Part shown: in pieces, positions 21,401 to 36,996 of the stretch
Numbering within the stretch: the stretch's first letter is position 1
How the letters are laid out: each line of letters starts with the position of its first letter
Origin: Megalonaias nervosa
Lineage: Eukaryota > Mollusca > Bivalvia > Unionida > Unionidae
Reading direction: 5' to 3'
Assembly (NCBI GenBank): GCA_016617855.1
Contig: JAECUM010003202.1
Location: 62,001-126,000 of the forward strand
Length of the DNA: 64,000 nt
The notes under the pieces: model-generated
What the model was told of the DNA's origin: nothing
Database searches by the model: none
Seen by the model: the letters and a program-made list of their open reading frames with translations, nothing else
Position numbers and translations under genes: made by a program

Positions 21401-24400
21401 CACTGTGCTGCCTAGCTACTCAAGTCATTACTGCATTTTGTTTGGGATCTTACTACCAGAGCCTTGATGCAAGCAAATGATAACTTTTTAGCTGATGATA
21501 TTTGGATTTGGGTCAATTTTTTGTTAGATATTTTCCTTATAACCTTATAATTGACTGATTTTATATACCAAAACCATGCATATATAAAAGTATATCACTA
21601 CAGTCTTCCCCAAGATTGGTTTTAAAAAAAAGCTGAAAATAAAACACACTATTTACAAACATGCCAAACCTTATGATTTATTATATAAGTCTTACTGAAA
21701 TGTCCCTTAAATTTTGGACTTTGAGAATAATACAAAAAATTATGAAAGTATAATCAGTGCATTAAAATCCAGGAACTGGCTTGCCTGTGTTTAATCCTGA
21801 TGAGGGTTTTATGTTGGGTTCAGTGGAATTAGTCACGGAATAATCCCCTTGAAAAGTTGAAATAGCATGGAAATATAAAAAGGAATAATCAGTTTCTTGG
21901 GGAAAACAGCAATAAAGGCAAAAGTTATGTTTATTGATGCCACATTATGTCATGTTGTCATGTTGATTTGAGTAATACAAGAGAGTTGATTGCCATTTGA
22001 AATTGAAAATAACCCAAAGATAAATCCAGGCTGGAAGATCTTAAGAAGCATTTGAACACCATGGGAATTGGAAATGCAGTTTTTGAAACTGTATTGGAGG
22101 AAATTTAGGTTTGAGTGTACTTTACAAGTCTTTTTTGTTGAACATAATGTTTTCCTTAACTGCATGTTGACAATAGCAATACATGAAATTTTGTTGCACC
22201 TTACTAAAAATTAATGTAACTTGTCGAAAAAGTTTGACTGCTTTACTGAGAAGGTTTTGCTAGGGTTGGCAGGTATATATTTGTAATGTTAACATTTGTC
22301 AATATTATATATATATAAAGTCATAGGTCAAATGTACCCGTGACTATTTGCAAGTGTTCAATTGGTTATTATGTTCAACTAGTTTCAAAGTTGCTGTCGG
22401 TGATATTTTTAAAAGTAACTATGCTTTACACTAAGAAGAACATCACACTGAATGCACATTATGAACACTTCATGCCACCTTTTTTTCCACTGCTGTTTAC
22501 ATTGCCTTGATTGCTCAGCACGTGTGATCCAATAAGCAATTCCACAATTATTGATAACAGATGGTGCCATCATCTTTTCTTGAACCTCTGAATGTTCATA
22601 TCATTTGCTGTGCAAGTATAATTTGAAAGTCAAGTTGTTTGCACAGGATTATTTTCTTTCTTTTGTTTTGTCAAAGGCTATGATTTGGTGACTCCTGCAT
22701 AGTGATTAATGCACTAACTAAAACCACATCAAAACTGAACCAATTTATGAAAATCCTTGTTAAGGAAACCAATACCAAAAGAGATATTTTGAATATTTTG
22801 TAGCTTTGCAGCAGGAGAAGTATTGCATCCTCTTCTTGTCTGCTTGATCAGCTGCAAACATGTATTTGTTGTTGAGTTCTGAGACAGTCAGAGCTGGAAC
22901 TTCCTGATAGCTTCCATCTTTTGGCCTTCTGTTCGTCTTCCTGCTCTCACTTGGGTCACAACTTGATGAAATACAGTAGATATGATTTTATCCATTTCAG
23001 GCAACTGAAGAGACTGCTTTCTGTCATCACCACACTGTCATCCCTGCTCATTAATTTTGCCGACTTAGTTGCCTCTGGTATTCACTTTCAATTCACACAT
23101 ACTATACCCAGGAAATACATTTTTTCTTTCCTAAGAGTGCTGGACTAGAGAAAAAGAATTTTCACTTTAACTACATGAGGTTTCCCTGATAATTTCTCTT
23201 TAAAATTCATGACAACTCGGGCACCAAGACCATCTTCATTCATGCATCCAGCCCGCCATTTTTGTCTCGATGTATATATCTGGAATTTGTGCATGTAGCA
23301 TACATGCTAACCATTATGCTTTTGGCGTAATCATTATGCTTTTTTTCACTAAATTACGCCTTATGCATAAATGTATTCGGATTATGCGTTTTCGGTATAT
23401 CTCCCTCCCAAAAATATTTATAATTTGTTTTCTCATTTTTATTAACATCCCATTAATCTTTCAGACCATATTCTAGAAAAGACGGCTTCTACATAACTAC
23501 GACATAAGAGTATGCTTGTCCATAACTTGCATGCTATTTATAGCAGCTGCCCTATTTCCAAGAAACATGCTGGTTTCTACTTTCTAACTTTTTACCTCGG
23601 TTTCTATTTATAGCAGCTGTCTGGCTTAGGAGAGAACATACTGGTTTTCTAATTTTTAATCTTTGCTCACATATTCTTTATTCTAATTCATATCTGGTAC
23701 AGAACCAGTCTATAGGTATTTAACACTAAAAGTCAGTTCAGATTTATTCTAGTTGATGCATGTGTTAGAGCAAAAATGTTTTTCAAATAATTTCACATAG
23801 ATTAGAAAAGACGAAAAACCAATTCAAAGATGAATACATGAATTACACAATACAACGTTCCATTCTAGGGCAGCTTCACACCCATTGCAGGCTGTGTGGA
23901 AAGGATTTTAGTATTGGTCATTGGGGTAAAACTAAGAAACCTTGAATTAGCTCGTTTTACTACCTCCATTACTAGGGTAACTTCTTTTTATACAGCAGAA
24001 AAAAATTGTGGACACAAATTTTATAAATGCAGAGGCATTATTTACCGAGCTCTTAATAGAACACGGACTACCCCTAACAGTAGAAGACTACGTTGGTCCT
24101 TTGTTCAAATGGATGTTTCCTGATTCCAAAATTGCAGAAATACGCATGTGCAAGAACAAAATCATCTAATATTGTTAGGTGTTTAGCAGAAGATAATTCA
24201 TTTTAAAATTGCAGAAGCCGTAAAATTTGGGCCATGTAGTATTGCAACAGACAGGAACAGTGATTATGATGACAAAAAGTTCCCAGTCTTTGTAAGAGAC
24301 TTTGACAATGAAAAGGGCAAAGTCAGCGTGCTTTTCTTTCATTACCAGAATTAACAGTAGATTCCACTGGAGAAAACATTTTTTATTTGTTTAATAATGC

Positions 24401-27400
24401 TTTGAATAAACATAATTTGGCAGAACTGTATGGGGTTTTCAGCTGATATTGCATCAGTGATGACTGGAATTCATAAAGGAGTTGCATTCTATATTTTGAA
24501 AAATGTCTCCGTCAGTGTACATGTCAAGATGCACTTTGCTGCAGGAAAGGCTGCCGATAAATTAGAAGGAGAACTCCTCAAGTATCAAGTTGGCATTCTA
24601 CCTGACAATGTACTTCATGTGGACCTGAGCTGATGTTCAGTGGAACCTTATTTCCCAGCTATAAGACCCAGTAACTGGAAGATATATATTTCCTCTTCTT
24701 TGCCAGGTTATGAAAGAAATATTGGTTCTTTACCATTCTAATGCTAATTGTGAGAGATTGTTCAGTATTGTTAACAAAAATAAAACTGAATTCAAATCCA
24801 GGCTCTGTAACCCAGCAGTTAGTGCTCTACCGATGTGCAAAACATTCATAATCTCAGCTGGTACAAAGTGTTTCGAAATGCAGTATGAGAGCCTGTTGCT
24901 TTTTAAAGCTCAAAGTGCTATATATGAAAATTTGAACCAGTAATTGATGTTAAAAGACCAGAGGGGTAATTAAATCGTTTTGTACTTATGCTCATTGAAG
25001 TTTATTATGTTATATGTGGATTACTCTTTTTCTGCTCAGATTACTCTTTTGTCCACTTGGATTACGCTTTTTCCTCGCCAGGGGTTGGCATGTATGATGT
25101 AGCCATTTTGTGAGTCAACCCATTCCTAAAGTTTTAATTTGATATTTAGTTGGCTTAGCTGGCAGATATTACTGAAAGGGTAATCAACTTTTAAAAGCAA
25201 TCATCCCTTCATCCACACTTTCCTCTTTATGAACCTTGTAATTTTCCAGACACAGTTTGGACACTTTGTTGATAACAGATTTTATGTGACACAGTTTGTC
25301 ATGTCCAGGTTGTCTTCTTACATCAAAGTATTTGACAGCTTTTCAAAATGTGATCTTGTCATAATTTGTGGAATACTGGGTTTTTGGAAAGGCTGCATAG
25401 ATTGCCCAGGTCGGGTATATGTTGGAAGTGCCTGAATTTACATTATTAAATGTATGCCTGAGAATGCCAGCATTTCTTTCAATGTAGTGTGTTGCCAGAG
25501 TGAATTGGGCTTCTCTTCAATACATTTTGCCTAATAGTTCATAGTTTCAGCCACTGTTCTTATACCAGTGAAAATATTTAAAGAAGAAATCCATCTCTCT
25601 TTTCCCCTCATCTATAATAACAGTAGGACCAGCACTTTCAGTGAACTCAGTGACTTTGGAGCAAATTATTCTCTTGTCCATACTGCAGTATCTTCACCTT
25701 CTGACTGAACCACTCCTGTGGTTTAAGTGGTTAGAGCATCCACCTCAGATGTGGGAGGTCGTGGGTTTGATCCCTGGCCAAGTCATACCAAAGACTAGTA
25801 AAAATTGCACTAGCAACTACCTTGCTTGGTGCTCAGCATTAAGAGATTAAGAAGTTAGTGTTAGGACTGGTCAGCCTGGTGTCAGGATAATGTGACTGGA
25901 TGGGACATTATGCCATATGTCTGGGGCATGGTACCCCAGTGCTAGATATCACTATAAACTGCCACATTGCAGACATTATAGTGATATGTCTCAAATTGTT
26001 AAAGCTATGATAAAAATCCAAATCACACATACACACACCCATTATCTGATTCTGTCTCAATTTCCAACAGACTCTCTGTCTGCATCGGTTCGAGTCTAAG
26101 ATTCGGCGAATGTGGATATGTGAGAAAGCTTGCCAGTAGCTTCTCGTGGGTCGGTGGTTCTTTCCGTGGATTTCCTGGTTTCTTCCTCCACCATTAATAC
26201 TGGCCGCCATGTATTGCCTATCGTGTGCTGAAAAATGGCGTTAAGCCCCACAACAACAACAACAACAACAACAACAACATTTCCAACAGACTGAACAAAG
26301 CCAATAATTCAGTTTCAATGCCAACACTCCCAGAATCAGTATCTTCATTTTCATTCTCTCAGAAAACCTGAAAATTCCAGTTCCAAACTGCCTGCAAAAG
26401 CCAGTGTTTCTGCTGTCAACAAAAACTGCATGTACAAAGTATCACAAGGTACAAATTCAAAAAAATCCCCATAGTAGTTATATATCTAGTATACGATGCC
26501 TTGTACAGCAAGAAACATAATTTGAAGTTCAGTTTAAGTTGTTTAAAAGTATTTTTTCTGCCTATTATTGATAAATAAGATCATTCTGATGTTAACATAC
26601 ATATCTATTCTCACTTAGATCTAGTGCACATAACCGGCAAGCAAATGTATCAGCTCTGACAGATAGTAATGCTTGTTTCAAAAGTGAATTTACCAGTCAC
26701 TCTGGATGCTCATGTCAGTGGTAGGGAACAAGTTACTAAACAAAAACAGAACGAAATGCAAAAAATCTAATGTATTTTATGAATGGGTTTGAAAATTGAT
26801 TATTTCAAGCTGCTCATAAATCTCCAGTCTAAAACTGTTTCACATGATAACCCAGGCTCAAATTCTTTACAATGAGTTTTTCTCCCCTTTCAAGCCATGG
26901 CATTGTTCTTCTGCCATTGTTGTGACTGCATCATGACCATTAAATGTATTTGTACAGTCATTGTTGGAATGAAATGAATATTATCAGTGATGGTTAAATG
27001 AAATAAGAAATAAAATTTGTTGTCAAATACTGTACAATTTTATTTTTACTCTTATTGTAATTTTGAGTTAGATTCTTTTCTTGTAAAGTCGGTACTATCA
27101 TTGCATTATTTGCACTTGCATTTTCATTAAAGCACACATTTTAATAGGATAGATATGAAAGCTCCCTTTAACACAGTTGAAAATTGAAAACTCAGCTTTG
27201 GTAAATGCATTTCTATTTCATTGCAGATGAAAGTAAGTGCTTTATAAAAGTGATAAATGCAAAGAGATTATGCAGGACTGGAATATCGAATAAACCTTCC
27301 TCTGTACAAATACACCACAGATACTTCCTCGGCACACAATTTCTGGGTCACAGTGTCATAGCTTCATGCTCAACCCAGTCTCAGTGGCTGTATTTAATAA

Positions 27401-30400
27401 ATCTGAGCATAACCTAGGTCCCACAATTGAGACCATTGGCAACAGCCATGTCAGGGAGTCTCAGTCTCATGCATTGCTCAGTCAACATGATAGCTCAACA
27501 CTCACACATCATCTACCATACATAGCTGCTTTCATTACCTTCCAGCTGACAGAGAGAGAGATACGTTCACATCAGTATCCCCTCAGATCTCAGTCTTCCA
27601 ACGTCCTATTTCATGGCCCCATAGGGGAGGTCAGAAATTAACCTCCAATTGCAAACTTTGTGCAGGCTCATTAATGCATAGCCCAGCCTTCGTTTCCAAA
27701 GACCAAACATTGAAGTTGGGACTAGCCCTATTGGGAGACCCTTCTCTGACCTGTACTCTTTCAAGTGGGCCCATTTTCCAGAGCAAGTAATGACAAGACA
27801 CTGGTTTCAGCCCATTTTTTTTGGCTCCCTTGCAGCCTTCCTGCAAAAAATGACACCATGCTCATTCTACCCTTTCCAACATTCCATCACAGGGGAAGAC
27901 CTAAATACTTTACCACTAAAGTGGTCTTCAAGATTACAGCATCAAATCGGGAGAAGGATGCCTTTCTATAACAGGAGATACAGTTGCTCATCAAGAAGAA
28001 AAAAAGGCAGTGGAGCTTGTGCAAAGAACACTATCCCCAGGGTCTTAAGGCTGTTTCGTTTTTGGAAAGCAAACAGCAGGTTGAGACCTACCATTGACTG
28101 GAGTCGCCTCAACCAATTCAAGATGGAGATGGTGAAGTCAATCCACATCTTCATCAGATGGGGCATGTATATCAGTCTTGATCCGGCAGATGCATACTTT
28201 CACGTCCCTATCCAACCCTTCTCCCACAAGTTTCTCCGTTTCACTTACCGCGACACTGTTAATCAATTCACCGTTCTTCCCTTTGGCATAAAAATCAGCC
28301 TCTGGGCTTTCACTCAGATTATGGATTGCATTTGTCTCCTTGTTCCGGTCATCTACAATGATGGCAGTGTACCTGGACAACATCCTTCAGAAACACATGG
28401 TAAATTCTATCCTGCTCCAAGACAGGAATCATCTTCTCTTCTAGCTTATCTAGGCTTTTTAGTGAACTGGGAAAAGTCAGACCTCAGTCCATTCCACAAC
28501 TTTGTCCATCTGAGTATGGAGTTCTTAACCAACTGGAATCTGGTGTGGCTTCCTCGTGTTAGTGTCCCCAGAATAGTCAAACTCGTCGAGTCTGTTTCCA
28601 ACAAGACTTGGATTTCAGCGAGAGACCTTTTGGTTTATTAAATGCGGCTGTGGTCCTGATCCTGCTTGGCCACCTTTTTATGCACCCCTTAAGATGTCAT
28701 TGCTGAGACAATGGTGCCTTTTTTCAAGTCACCTCAATCTAGACATCCTGATCACGCACAAGATTTGATCATTCCAGCGTCAGTGGCGCAACCCAGTTTG
28801 GCTGACCATGGGAATCCCGCTGGAGAAGCCCCAAGCGGAAATAACAGTATAAACTGATGCCAGTGCATACAGTTGGGTGCCCACCTGTTTCTGGACTTTT
28901 ACTACCATCATTGGCATGTGGGAGCAAAGGGAACAGCCTCTGCACATCAGCCTCCTTGAAATGAAGGCTGTCATCAAGGCCTTTCACTTCTGGGATGATT
29001 GGACTATCGGGCAAAACGGTTGTTATTATGTCCAACAACTCTGTAGTGGTGACCCCAAGTAGGGTGGCACCAAATCACCTGACCTGTGTCTTAATTTGGC
29101 AGTTTCTATGCAATCTCCATGTCAACGTACAAGTCAGATATATTTCTGGCAGACTCAGTGTCTTGGCTGACACTCTATCCAGAAGAGGTCAAGTCCTTCA
29201 CACAGAATGGTCTTTCAACCCATCAGTCTTCACTCAGATCTGTGCACTTTGGGGACACCTGATGATCGACCTTTTCGCAGCGAGGTGGAATCACAAGTTA
29301 CCCACCTTCATCTCCAGTTCCAGACCCAAAAGCTTGGGTTGTGGATGTGCTGTCAATCAGGTGAGAGGGGTTGTGGGCTGTCGGCTACCCTCCCACAGTC
29401 CTAATACCAAAACTAATCCAGAAGTTATGGGGTCAGAATTGCAAGTTGATTCTCATTGCCACTCTCAGGTGGGACAAGTCCTGGGTCACCAATCTAATTG
29501 ATCTAGCAATAGATCTACCCAGGAAGATCCCAGCCAACCTGAATCTCCTTATTCAACCATGCTTCAGGTGTTCCTTCCCTGTCCGGACCATCTTCTTCTG
29601 CATGCTTGGCTTTTATCATGATATCCTTGTGAGGCAAACAATATAAACCTTTGATTGTGGAGAGAATCTCAAGAGCAAGAAGGCCCTCCACTCTGAAGGC
29701 TAATGAGGTGAAGTGGCACGTGTGTAGGGACTGGTGCCAGATCCATCACATCATCCTTTTGAGTGCTTCAGTCCCTCCACTGGACTTTTTTCTCTGTATT
29801 TGAGGAGAAAGAGCCCCCATCACTAGCAAAGGCTGCCGCTCTAGGATATTGGACACATTTTGCAATCATGGCAGATATGACCTTGGGCATGATAAAGACC
29901 TTTCAGATCTTTCAGCCAAATTTGATCTCAACCAACCAAAATCCCAAACCCAATTTCCCAAATGGAATCCGTCCTGGGTTCTAACATGGCTCAACTCAGG
30001 TAAGTTCGAGACTCTAGCCCACACTTTGCTGAAGTTTCTATCATACAAGATATGTTTCCTGAAAGCTTTAACTTCCACTTGTAGAGTAAGTGAGCTTTAT
30101 TCCCTTTCAGTCAACCATAACTATCTTCAGTCCAGATCAGAGAGTTCAGTGATCCTCTGGACACAAACAGGCTTTGTAGCCAAAAATCGGTTACCGTCCA
30201 TCAGTAATCAAAGAGTTATCATTCACTCCCTTCCTTCCACAGACAAGTTGAGAGCAGCAGCCATACAAGATTCTGTCCTCACTATCAAGCACTATTTGAA
30301 ATACACGGAGAAAAGTTGTGACACACGCAAACACCTCTTCCTCCCTGCAAGGCCGGAAAACAAGACATCACCCCTCAAGCCCTTGCTTCGTAACTGAAGT

Positions 30401-33400
30401 GGGTTGTACACTCGGCATACTCTGAGATCTCTCAAGGTCAGAGTCACCTTATGAAGATTACAGCTCATGAGATTAGAGCCATATCTGCAAGCCTCACATT
30501 TGAATGTAACATTTCGATCCAAGATATTGTAGAAGCTGTCGGTTGGCATGCAGAGTCAACCTTCTTGAGTTCTCCCTCAGAGATTAGTGTCACAGAGACA
30601 GACTTTGAATCTGGTAGGGCCAGTGGCAGCATCACAGACGGCCACCAAACCCAACTAGATAAATCAACACAGCCTGTTAGCTTCGCTGGATTCACCAGTG
30701 AAAATTTTGTTGGTAAGAAGATTTCAACTTCATCTTCTTAACTGTAGATAAGAGTCTCAGGTCAAAGGATCCCAGGCTGTATTGCTTGTGTAATTAGGAG
30801 GATGGCTTATCTTTCACATGGGGAATCAGCTATTCTTCCCCAGAAGTATACCCAAGGTAGAGGTCGGATGCTCAGCATGCCCTCCCCCTATTACTTACTC
30901 TCCTAATGTAATGTTGTTGGAGAACTTATTTGAAGGAGAAAAGCAAATTTTTAAGTAAATTATGTTTCTTCAAGAATATTTACCCAATCGCATTACTTAA
31001 AAACTCTCCCAACCACCCGCCATGCAAGCATCCTTGTTAGTATTTCACTCAGCTAGAACTGGTGACACCTGGTAGTATCAAGGGGAGGTAATGGGCAAGA
31101 GTTACTGCCCTTTGTCTTTTTTAAATAGGCAGGATAAGACAATTTTCTTCTTTTAGTAGGGCTGGATTCGCGAGGTAGCAGGCTAATATTCCTAACATAA
31201 TGCTGTTGGGTAAGTATTCTAGGAGAAACATAATTTACTTAAAAATTTGCTTTTGTATATTACCAAATTAAAATTATTCATAGACTACTTCATCCATACT
31301 TGTAATAGTAATTACTGAATATGTGAGTAGTAACTTCCAAAACAGCACTGCACTAGTGCTGGCATCCCCTTCATTCACCATTATTGAAATCTGGGTGAGC
31401 TGAATTCATTTCTTGACAGCTATAGATGTGTGTGGTCAAAATGGATAAAAATCACACACTGTGTATTAAAATTAGTAATTGATGTTTATCAGTTTAATTT
31501 CTTTTCAAAGATAATCATAACAGAATAAAGTCCATACAATACATAGAAACATTGGGATAAAGTATTCTGTTACTGATTACCCATAAAATAAGAGCTTAAT
31601 GAGTTTTAAATTGAAGAACATAGACTCAACACATACGCAAAGAAAAGAATATGTGGGTCAGTGAATATTTCCACTCTCACACAGTTATTTAGATCAAATA
31701 TGTTTATGCTATTAAGATCACATAAGTTTATCATTATTGTTTACTTTTACAGGAATGTTATTTCAATTTTTTAACTTTATTCAAAATTTGAACTTTGGGG
31801 GTTTTTTTAATAAGAGATGAAATTTGTAACTACCTCATTTTACATCCAGTCTCCCAGAGTATATAGTGCTATGAGTCAACTAGGTAACAAATGATGTCAT
31901 ATCAGTGATGTTGTGATATAACAATCACATCATTTTACATCCAGTCTGTCCCAGAGTTCATGGTGCTATGACACAACTAGGCAAAAGGTGACAGTGTTGG
32001 ATGATGTCATAATGTATTGACCACATCATTTCAAATGGCATAATAAGTCATGATTTTACAAAGAGCATGCAGACTGCTCCGGCGGCCTAGTGGTTAGAGC
32101 TCCCACCTCGGATGTGAGAGGTCGCGGACTTGAACCCATGCCAAGTCATACCAAAAGACATAAAAATGGTGCTAACAGCTAGGCACTCAGCATTAAGAGG
32201 TTACTGTTAGGACTGGTTGGCCTGGTGTCAGTTGTTGTTGTTGTTATAGGGTTTAACGCCATTTTTCAGCACAAGATAGGCTATACATGGCGGCCAGTAT
32301 AAATGGTGGAGGAAGAACCCGGGAAAACCCTGGAAAGAACCACCAACCCACGAGAAGCTACTGGCAAGTTTTCCCACATACCCACATTTGCCGATCCCTA
32401 GACTCGAACCCACGCAGACAGAGGTGAGATGGCAGTGATCCATAACAGTGTGGGTTTTAGACCACTCGGCCACTCTGGGCCCCTGCCAGATGTCAGAATA
32501 ATGTGTCTAGGTGGGACATCATGCTACGTGTCTGCAGCATGATGCCTCAGTGCTAGACATCACCATGAACTGCCACACTGCAGACATCGTAGCGATATGA
32601 CTGAAAATTTTTAAAGCTACGTTAAAAATTAAAATTACACACACTCACACTCAAAGAGTGAACAACCTTAAAATATACAACTCACAAAAAAAGTTTTCTT
32701 ACCAAGTAATATCATACAGGATAACATGTTTTATGTGGAAAGGTTTATACACCATGCTTTCATTTGCCATGTGCCTTTCACATTTTTAAAGGGTGTATAT
32801 AATTTGAAATGAACAGCCAACTTCATTCTTCTAAAAGGAATTTAACTGTTACACTCTTATGTGTGTAAAGATTATAATGTCTACATCCTGATGATTTTAA
32901 TTTGTTTGTTTTAGTGGCTACCAGAAAGTGCACGGTTTGACATAACAAGAGGAAATTATGAGCGAGCACTTACTACTCTCCATCGTATAGCCAGAGAAAA
33001 TGGCAAACCTATGCCGCTAGGGAAACTTGTAGAGCCATCAATCAAGGTAGGTACTACTAAATAAATGCAAGGTCAGTACTTGGAAGCAGGTAAGGCAAAA
33101 CAGTCACTCTGAGGTCTTGCCGATTTGTCCCAAGTTAAGATGCTTGAAAAGCAGTGTTGTCTGACCCATTACATGGGTAAATACTAATCTATACATGTGC
33201 TGTATCACATTTAACCAAGGCAGTTATAGCATTTTATGTATTTCATAGTGAGATATTGAAATATATCAATGGGAAAAAATGTTATTGCCAAAGTGGCAAT
33301 ACTATTTTTATTGCCACAGTGGTGAAGTCACTTTTGAAACTACTTTTTTCTCACTTAGAAAATATATCTGCCTTTATGTATGCTATTCATCATATGTTTC

Positions 33401-36400
33401 CACTAAAATACTTTTTATGCTGTCAAGTTGTTCCTAGATGAAAAAGCTACCAATCTGACTGTCACTATGGGCATCACAGCAGCCATCTTAAAAATTTTGT
33501 TATTGCATCTCCTCCTGAATCCAATATGAAAATCTTATCACTACTTCAAAATGAAAAGTCATATCAGAACTAGGTTTTCACCTGAAGACTTTTTATTTGA
33601 TTTAGTTACTACCAAATGAATGGTGCTGATCTGTTATCCAGTTTGGCCACCATGGCAGCCATCGTGAAAAATCTTATCATTGCTACTCCTCCCAAATGGA
33701 AAGTCATATCACTAGAAAGTTACCTATGAGATGTAGTTGGTCTTAAATGAAAATAGCACTGATCTGGCCTCAAATATGGCTGCCACCATGAACATATTAA
33801 AAGTCTTGTTACTAGTTCTCCCTAATGGATGGTCATATGAACATGAGGTTTTCACCAAAACTCTCCTAATTGAGTCTAGTTTGTACCTAATGAAAATGGT
33901 TCAAATTTTTTATACACTATGGCTGTCACAGTGGCTAATTTGAAAATCTTATCACTCCAGAATCTCAGAAACTGTTCCAATACTCAGCAGTTAAAGCAAA
34001 GAAATGGTCTTACCTTTAATTCCTGGACAATAGATCATCAGTCCCATTGAGGGAGTCTTGTTATAAGTACATTCTGTCATAATTAACAGTGAAAATTGTT
34101 CCTTCACAATCCTGTCGTTATCTTCACAAACAGTAATTTGTAATGTTTAACAAAAGCAAATGGAATACACTTGTTTAGTTATTTAAAGTAAACAAATCTT
34201 GAGGTAGATTAACGACAGCATCGGTAAAGCATTACTCTTGGGATACATTAACGACAGCATCGGTAAAGCATTAATCTTTGGGTACATTAACAACATCATC
34301 AGTAAAGCATTAATCTTGGGGTACATTAACAACAGCATCAGTAAAGCATTAATCTTGGGATACATTAACGACAGCATCGGTAAAGCATTAATCTTTGGGT
34401 ACATTAACAACAGCATCAGTAAAGCATTAATCTTGGGGTACATTAATGACAGCATCGGTAAAGCATTACTCTTTATAATCTCAACAGTTTGAAGAATAAG
34501 TACAGTTAATGAGGTTACCCTCCTGGCAACATTGTAGGGAGAAAGCTTGCCAGTAGCTTCTCGTGGGTCGGTGGTTCTTTCTGGGGATTTCCCGGTTTCT
34601 TCCTCCACCATTAATACTGGCCGCCATGTATAGCCTATCGTGTGCTGAAAAATGGCGTTAAGCCCCACAACAATAACAATAACAATAACATTGTAGGTGT
34701 CCTGTTTGGTTAAACTTTCGGGGCAAGCTATTATTTTCTCTATCTATTTTGATTTCTTATCAGGATGTTTGTTTGGGTATATTTTTTATTATTATTTAGA
34801 AATACCTTTCTGATATCATTCTAACTTGCCAGCTTTCATGAATATTCCATCTGATTCAGTTGAAGTAATCAAATTATGTATGTTTTGATAAATCATTTGG
34901 TTACAGATTTGTGGCAAGTTTTTTAAAAAAACTAACTTGTTTGTTTAGATTACCCTGAAAGTCCTAATTTTGCTTTTCTTTGCTCCACATTGCATATTGT
35001 ATTATCCTTGCTCATCCATACATACATCATGCCTTGGTTTTAAGTTCTGCATTGGGGTCAGTTTCTTCAGCACTGTGGTGGGGCTTTCATGTTCCAAGAG
35101 TACATTTCTGAGTAACATATTATCAGTTCACAAGTAAGTAATTACAACCTATATTACACTGACTTTGGTCATGCTTGCATTTATTTTTGTCAGACACAAT
35201 TCTTACATGGGTAGTCAGATACGATTCCTGCTAGTGTTATGAAACTTGTTTATGACATACATTCCCGTGATTAGTATTCCAGTTTTAAAGTAGGTTACTA
35301 TGGCCTATATTTCATGCTTTACTTGACTGACAGTGGTCATTTTTTAGAAGTTAAGTATATATCTTAAACACTAATTATGGTAGATTTATTAAATGACTGT
35401 GGGGATGCATTTCTATGAAAAGTGCACTATTTGTAATAGAAGTTGCTTTTGACTTTTTCATGCTTCATTGATAAGGTTCATTTGTTGCAGTCAGTATCTG
35501 AGATTATTCAATACAGAATCATGAAACTTAGTGAATAGTTATATCTCTAGGAGAACCATGCCACTGCATCAGAAGCAGGTCACTATAGCCTAAATTTTCA
35601 CTTTCTTTTACTTTTGCATTCAGATAGCTTCGCAAACACTATTCAAGGGAAGGGTAATGAAACATGATATAGATTGTATCACTGTGAGAAGTGTACCAGG
35701 ATGTCTGAGGCTATTTTTGGGCATGCAGTTGCTGCATTGATGCTGACTTTTTAAAAAAAAAGATCATCCTCAAAAATGGAATGAATGCAGCCTTCTTTGT
35801 TAAATCTTGAAAATATTTTTAGGGATGCCCCAATTATTTGGATGGAGGAGAGAACTTACCTCTTGATTTTCATTTCAGAATAGACCCTACATTACTCTGA
35901 TGATCATTGCATGCTACTACTTTGGTCAGTTTTTGCATGCAAGTTGATTTCTCAGATGTTATCCATTGCAGGATTATGAAGTTTGGAGAAGTGATTGCTT
36001 TTTATAAGTACTACATTACTGTACCATAAAAATGACATGATATGCTTGAATTTACCAATGAAATATAGTGCAGCCTCTGGAGATCTTGTCTGGTTATAGA
36101 ATATTGGACAAAAATTTATATCTGAAGACCAGAAAAACCTGTGCATTGTCAGTGTCTTTTGTCAGTGTGTCATTTTTCGAATTGTAAAATGGTGAAATCC
36201 CATTACAGCTTTTGTAACTGATTCTAAAGCAGTATGTCCCAAATGGATCAACTTATGTAATATAAAAAGGAAAATATTGAATTTGTTCATAAATATCATA
36301 TGAAACACCATGAATGAGATCATACTTCACTTTGTGCATCTGCTTTCTTTGTCATTTTAGGCCACTAAACGTGGGAACGTATGGGATTTGTTCATGCCAG

Positions 36401-36955
36401 AGTTAAAGAAAACCACTTTGATTCTGTGGGTCATATGGTAAGATTTTATTTGGGTCCTCATCCAGATACAGAAACCTCATTGTTGATTGTTTATAATCAG
36501 CAACAAAATAATTTCCAAACTAACCCAGGATATGCAAATTAATTTTGAGATCACATAGATATTTTTATGCAGTAACACAAGAACCACTTGACATTGACAT
36601 TTATATGCATGATCCTGTTAGATTTTCAGGCCTTTTAAAGTAATTTTGAATAATTTTCTTTCTGCACCATTTTGAAATTTAAGTGCAAACCTGTTTAGCA
36701 CATTTATTCAGAAAAGTTAATGAACTTTGTTAGTAAGAACTACAAAATTAAGGTGAATGAAGTCTCTGTAAGCACGTTAATATGCTAATGTTCATGACCT
36801 GATTCGATTTTGATACAGTCAGGCAGAGTTTTGTTCACAGTAATTTAGATTTGGGCTTTTGTACTTCTGCTTTTATTTAGTACGAAAACCTATGTTTGCA
36901 ATTTAATCAGATGCTGCATAAGAAATAAACTTCAGCAGGTCTCTCTATCTATCTA

Positions 36956-36996
<41 letters not shown>

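Larger units (their letters stand above)
27250..31255 (+). mobile_element. DIRS-like retrotransposon relic, copy 1
   Basis: DIRS elements carry reverse transcriptase, RNase H and a tyrosine recombinase instead of an integrase. In order: reverse transcriptase (27940-28400), RNase H (28850-29200), a methyltransferase-like region (29200-29560) and tyrosine recombinase (29760-30600). All are broken by stops and frameshifts. The 3' end has an inverted pair at 30941-30975 and 31222-31252 (AAGTAAATTATGTTTCTT and its complement) around about 250 bases. The 5' boundary is uncertain; no left terminal repeat was found. Confidence 0.75.

Noticed and set aside
25710..25785. tRNA gene at the start of SINE family 1
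   Set aside because: Same reasoning: the head is repeated in five copies, each joined to the same SINE body, with mismatched stems.
27790..28641. 283-codon ORF, the longest in the window, as a host gene
   Set aside because: Its recognisable part is DIRS-type reverse transcriptase and it is flanked by the other DIRS domains.
34183..34668. 161-codon minus strand ORF with repeated [11 protein letters not shown]
   Set aside because: It runs through the 39-base tandem repeat and a SINE; the length is explained by the period being a multiple of three.
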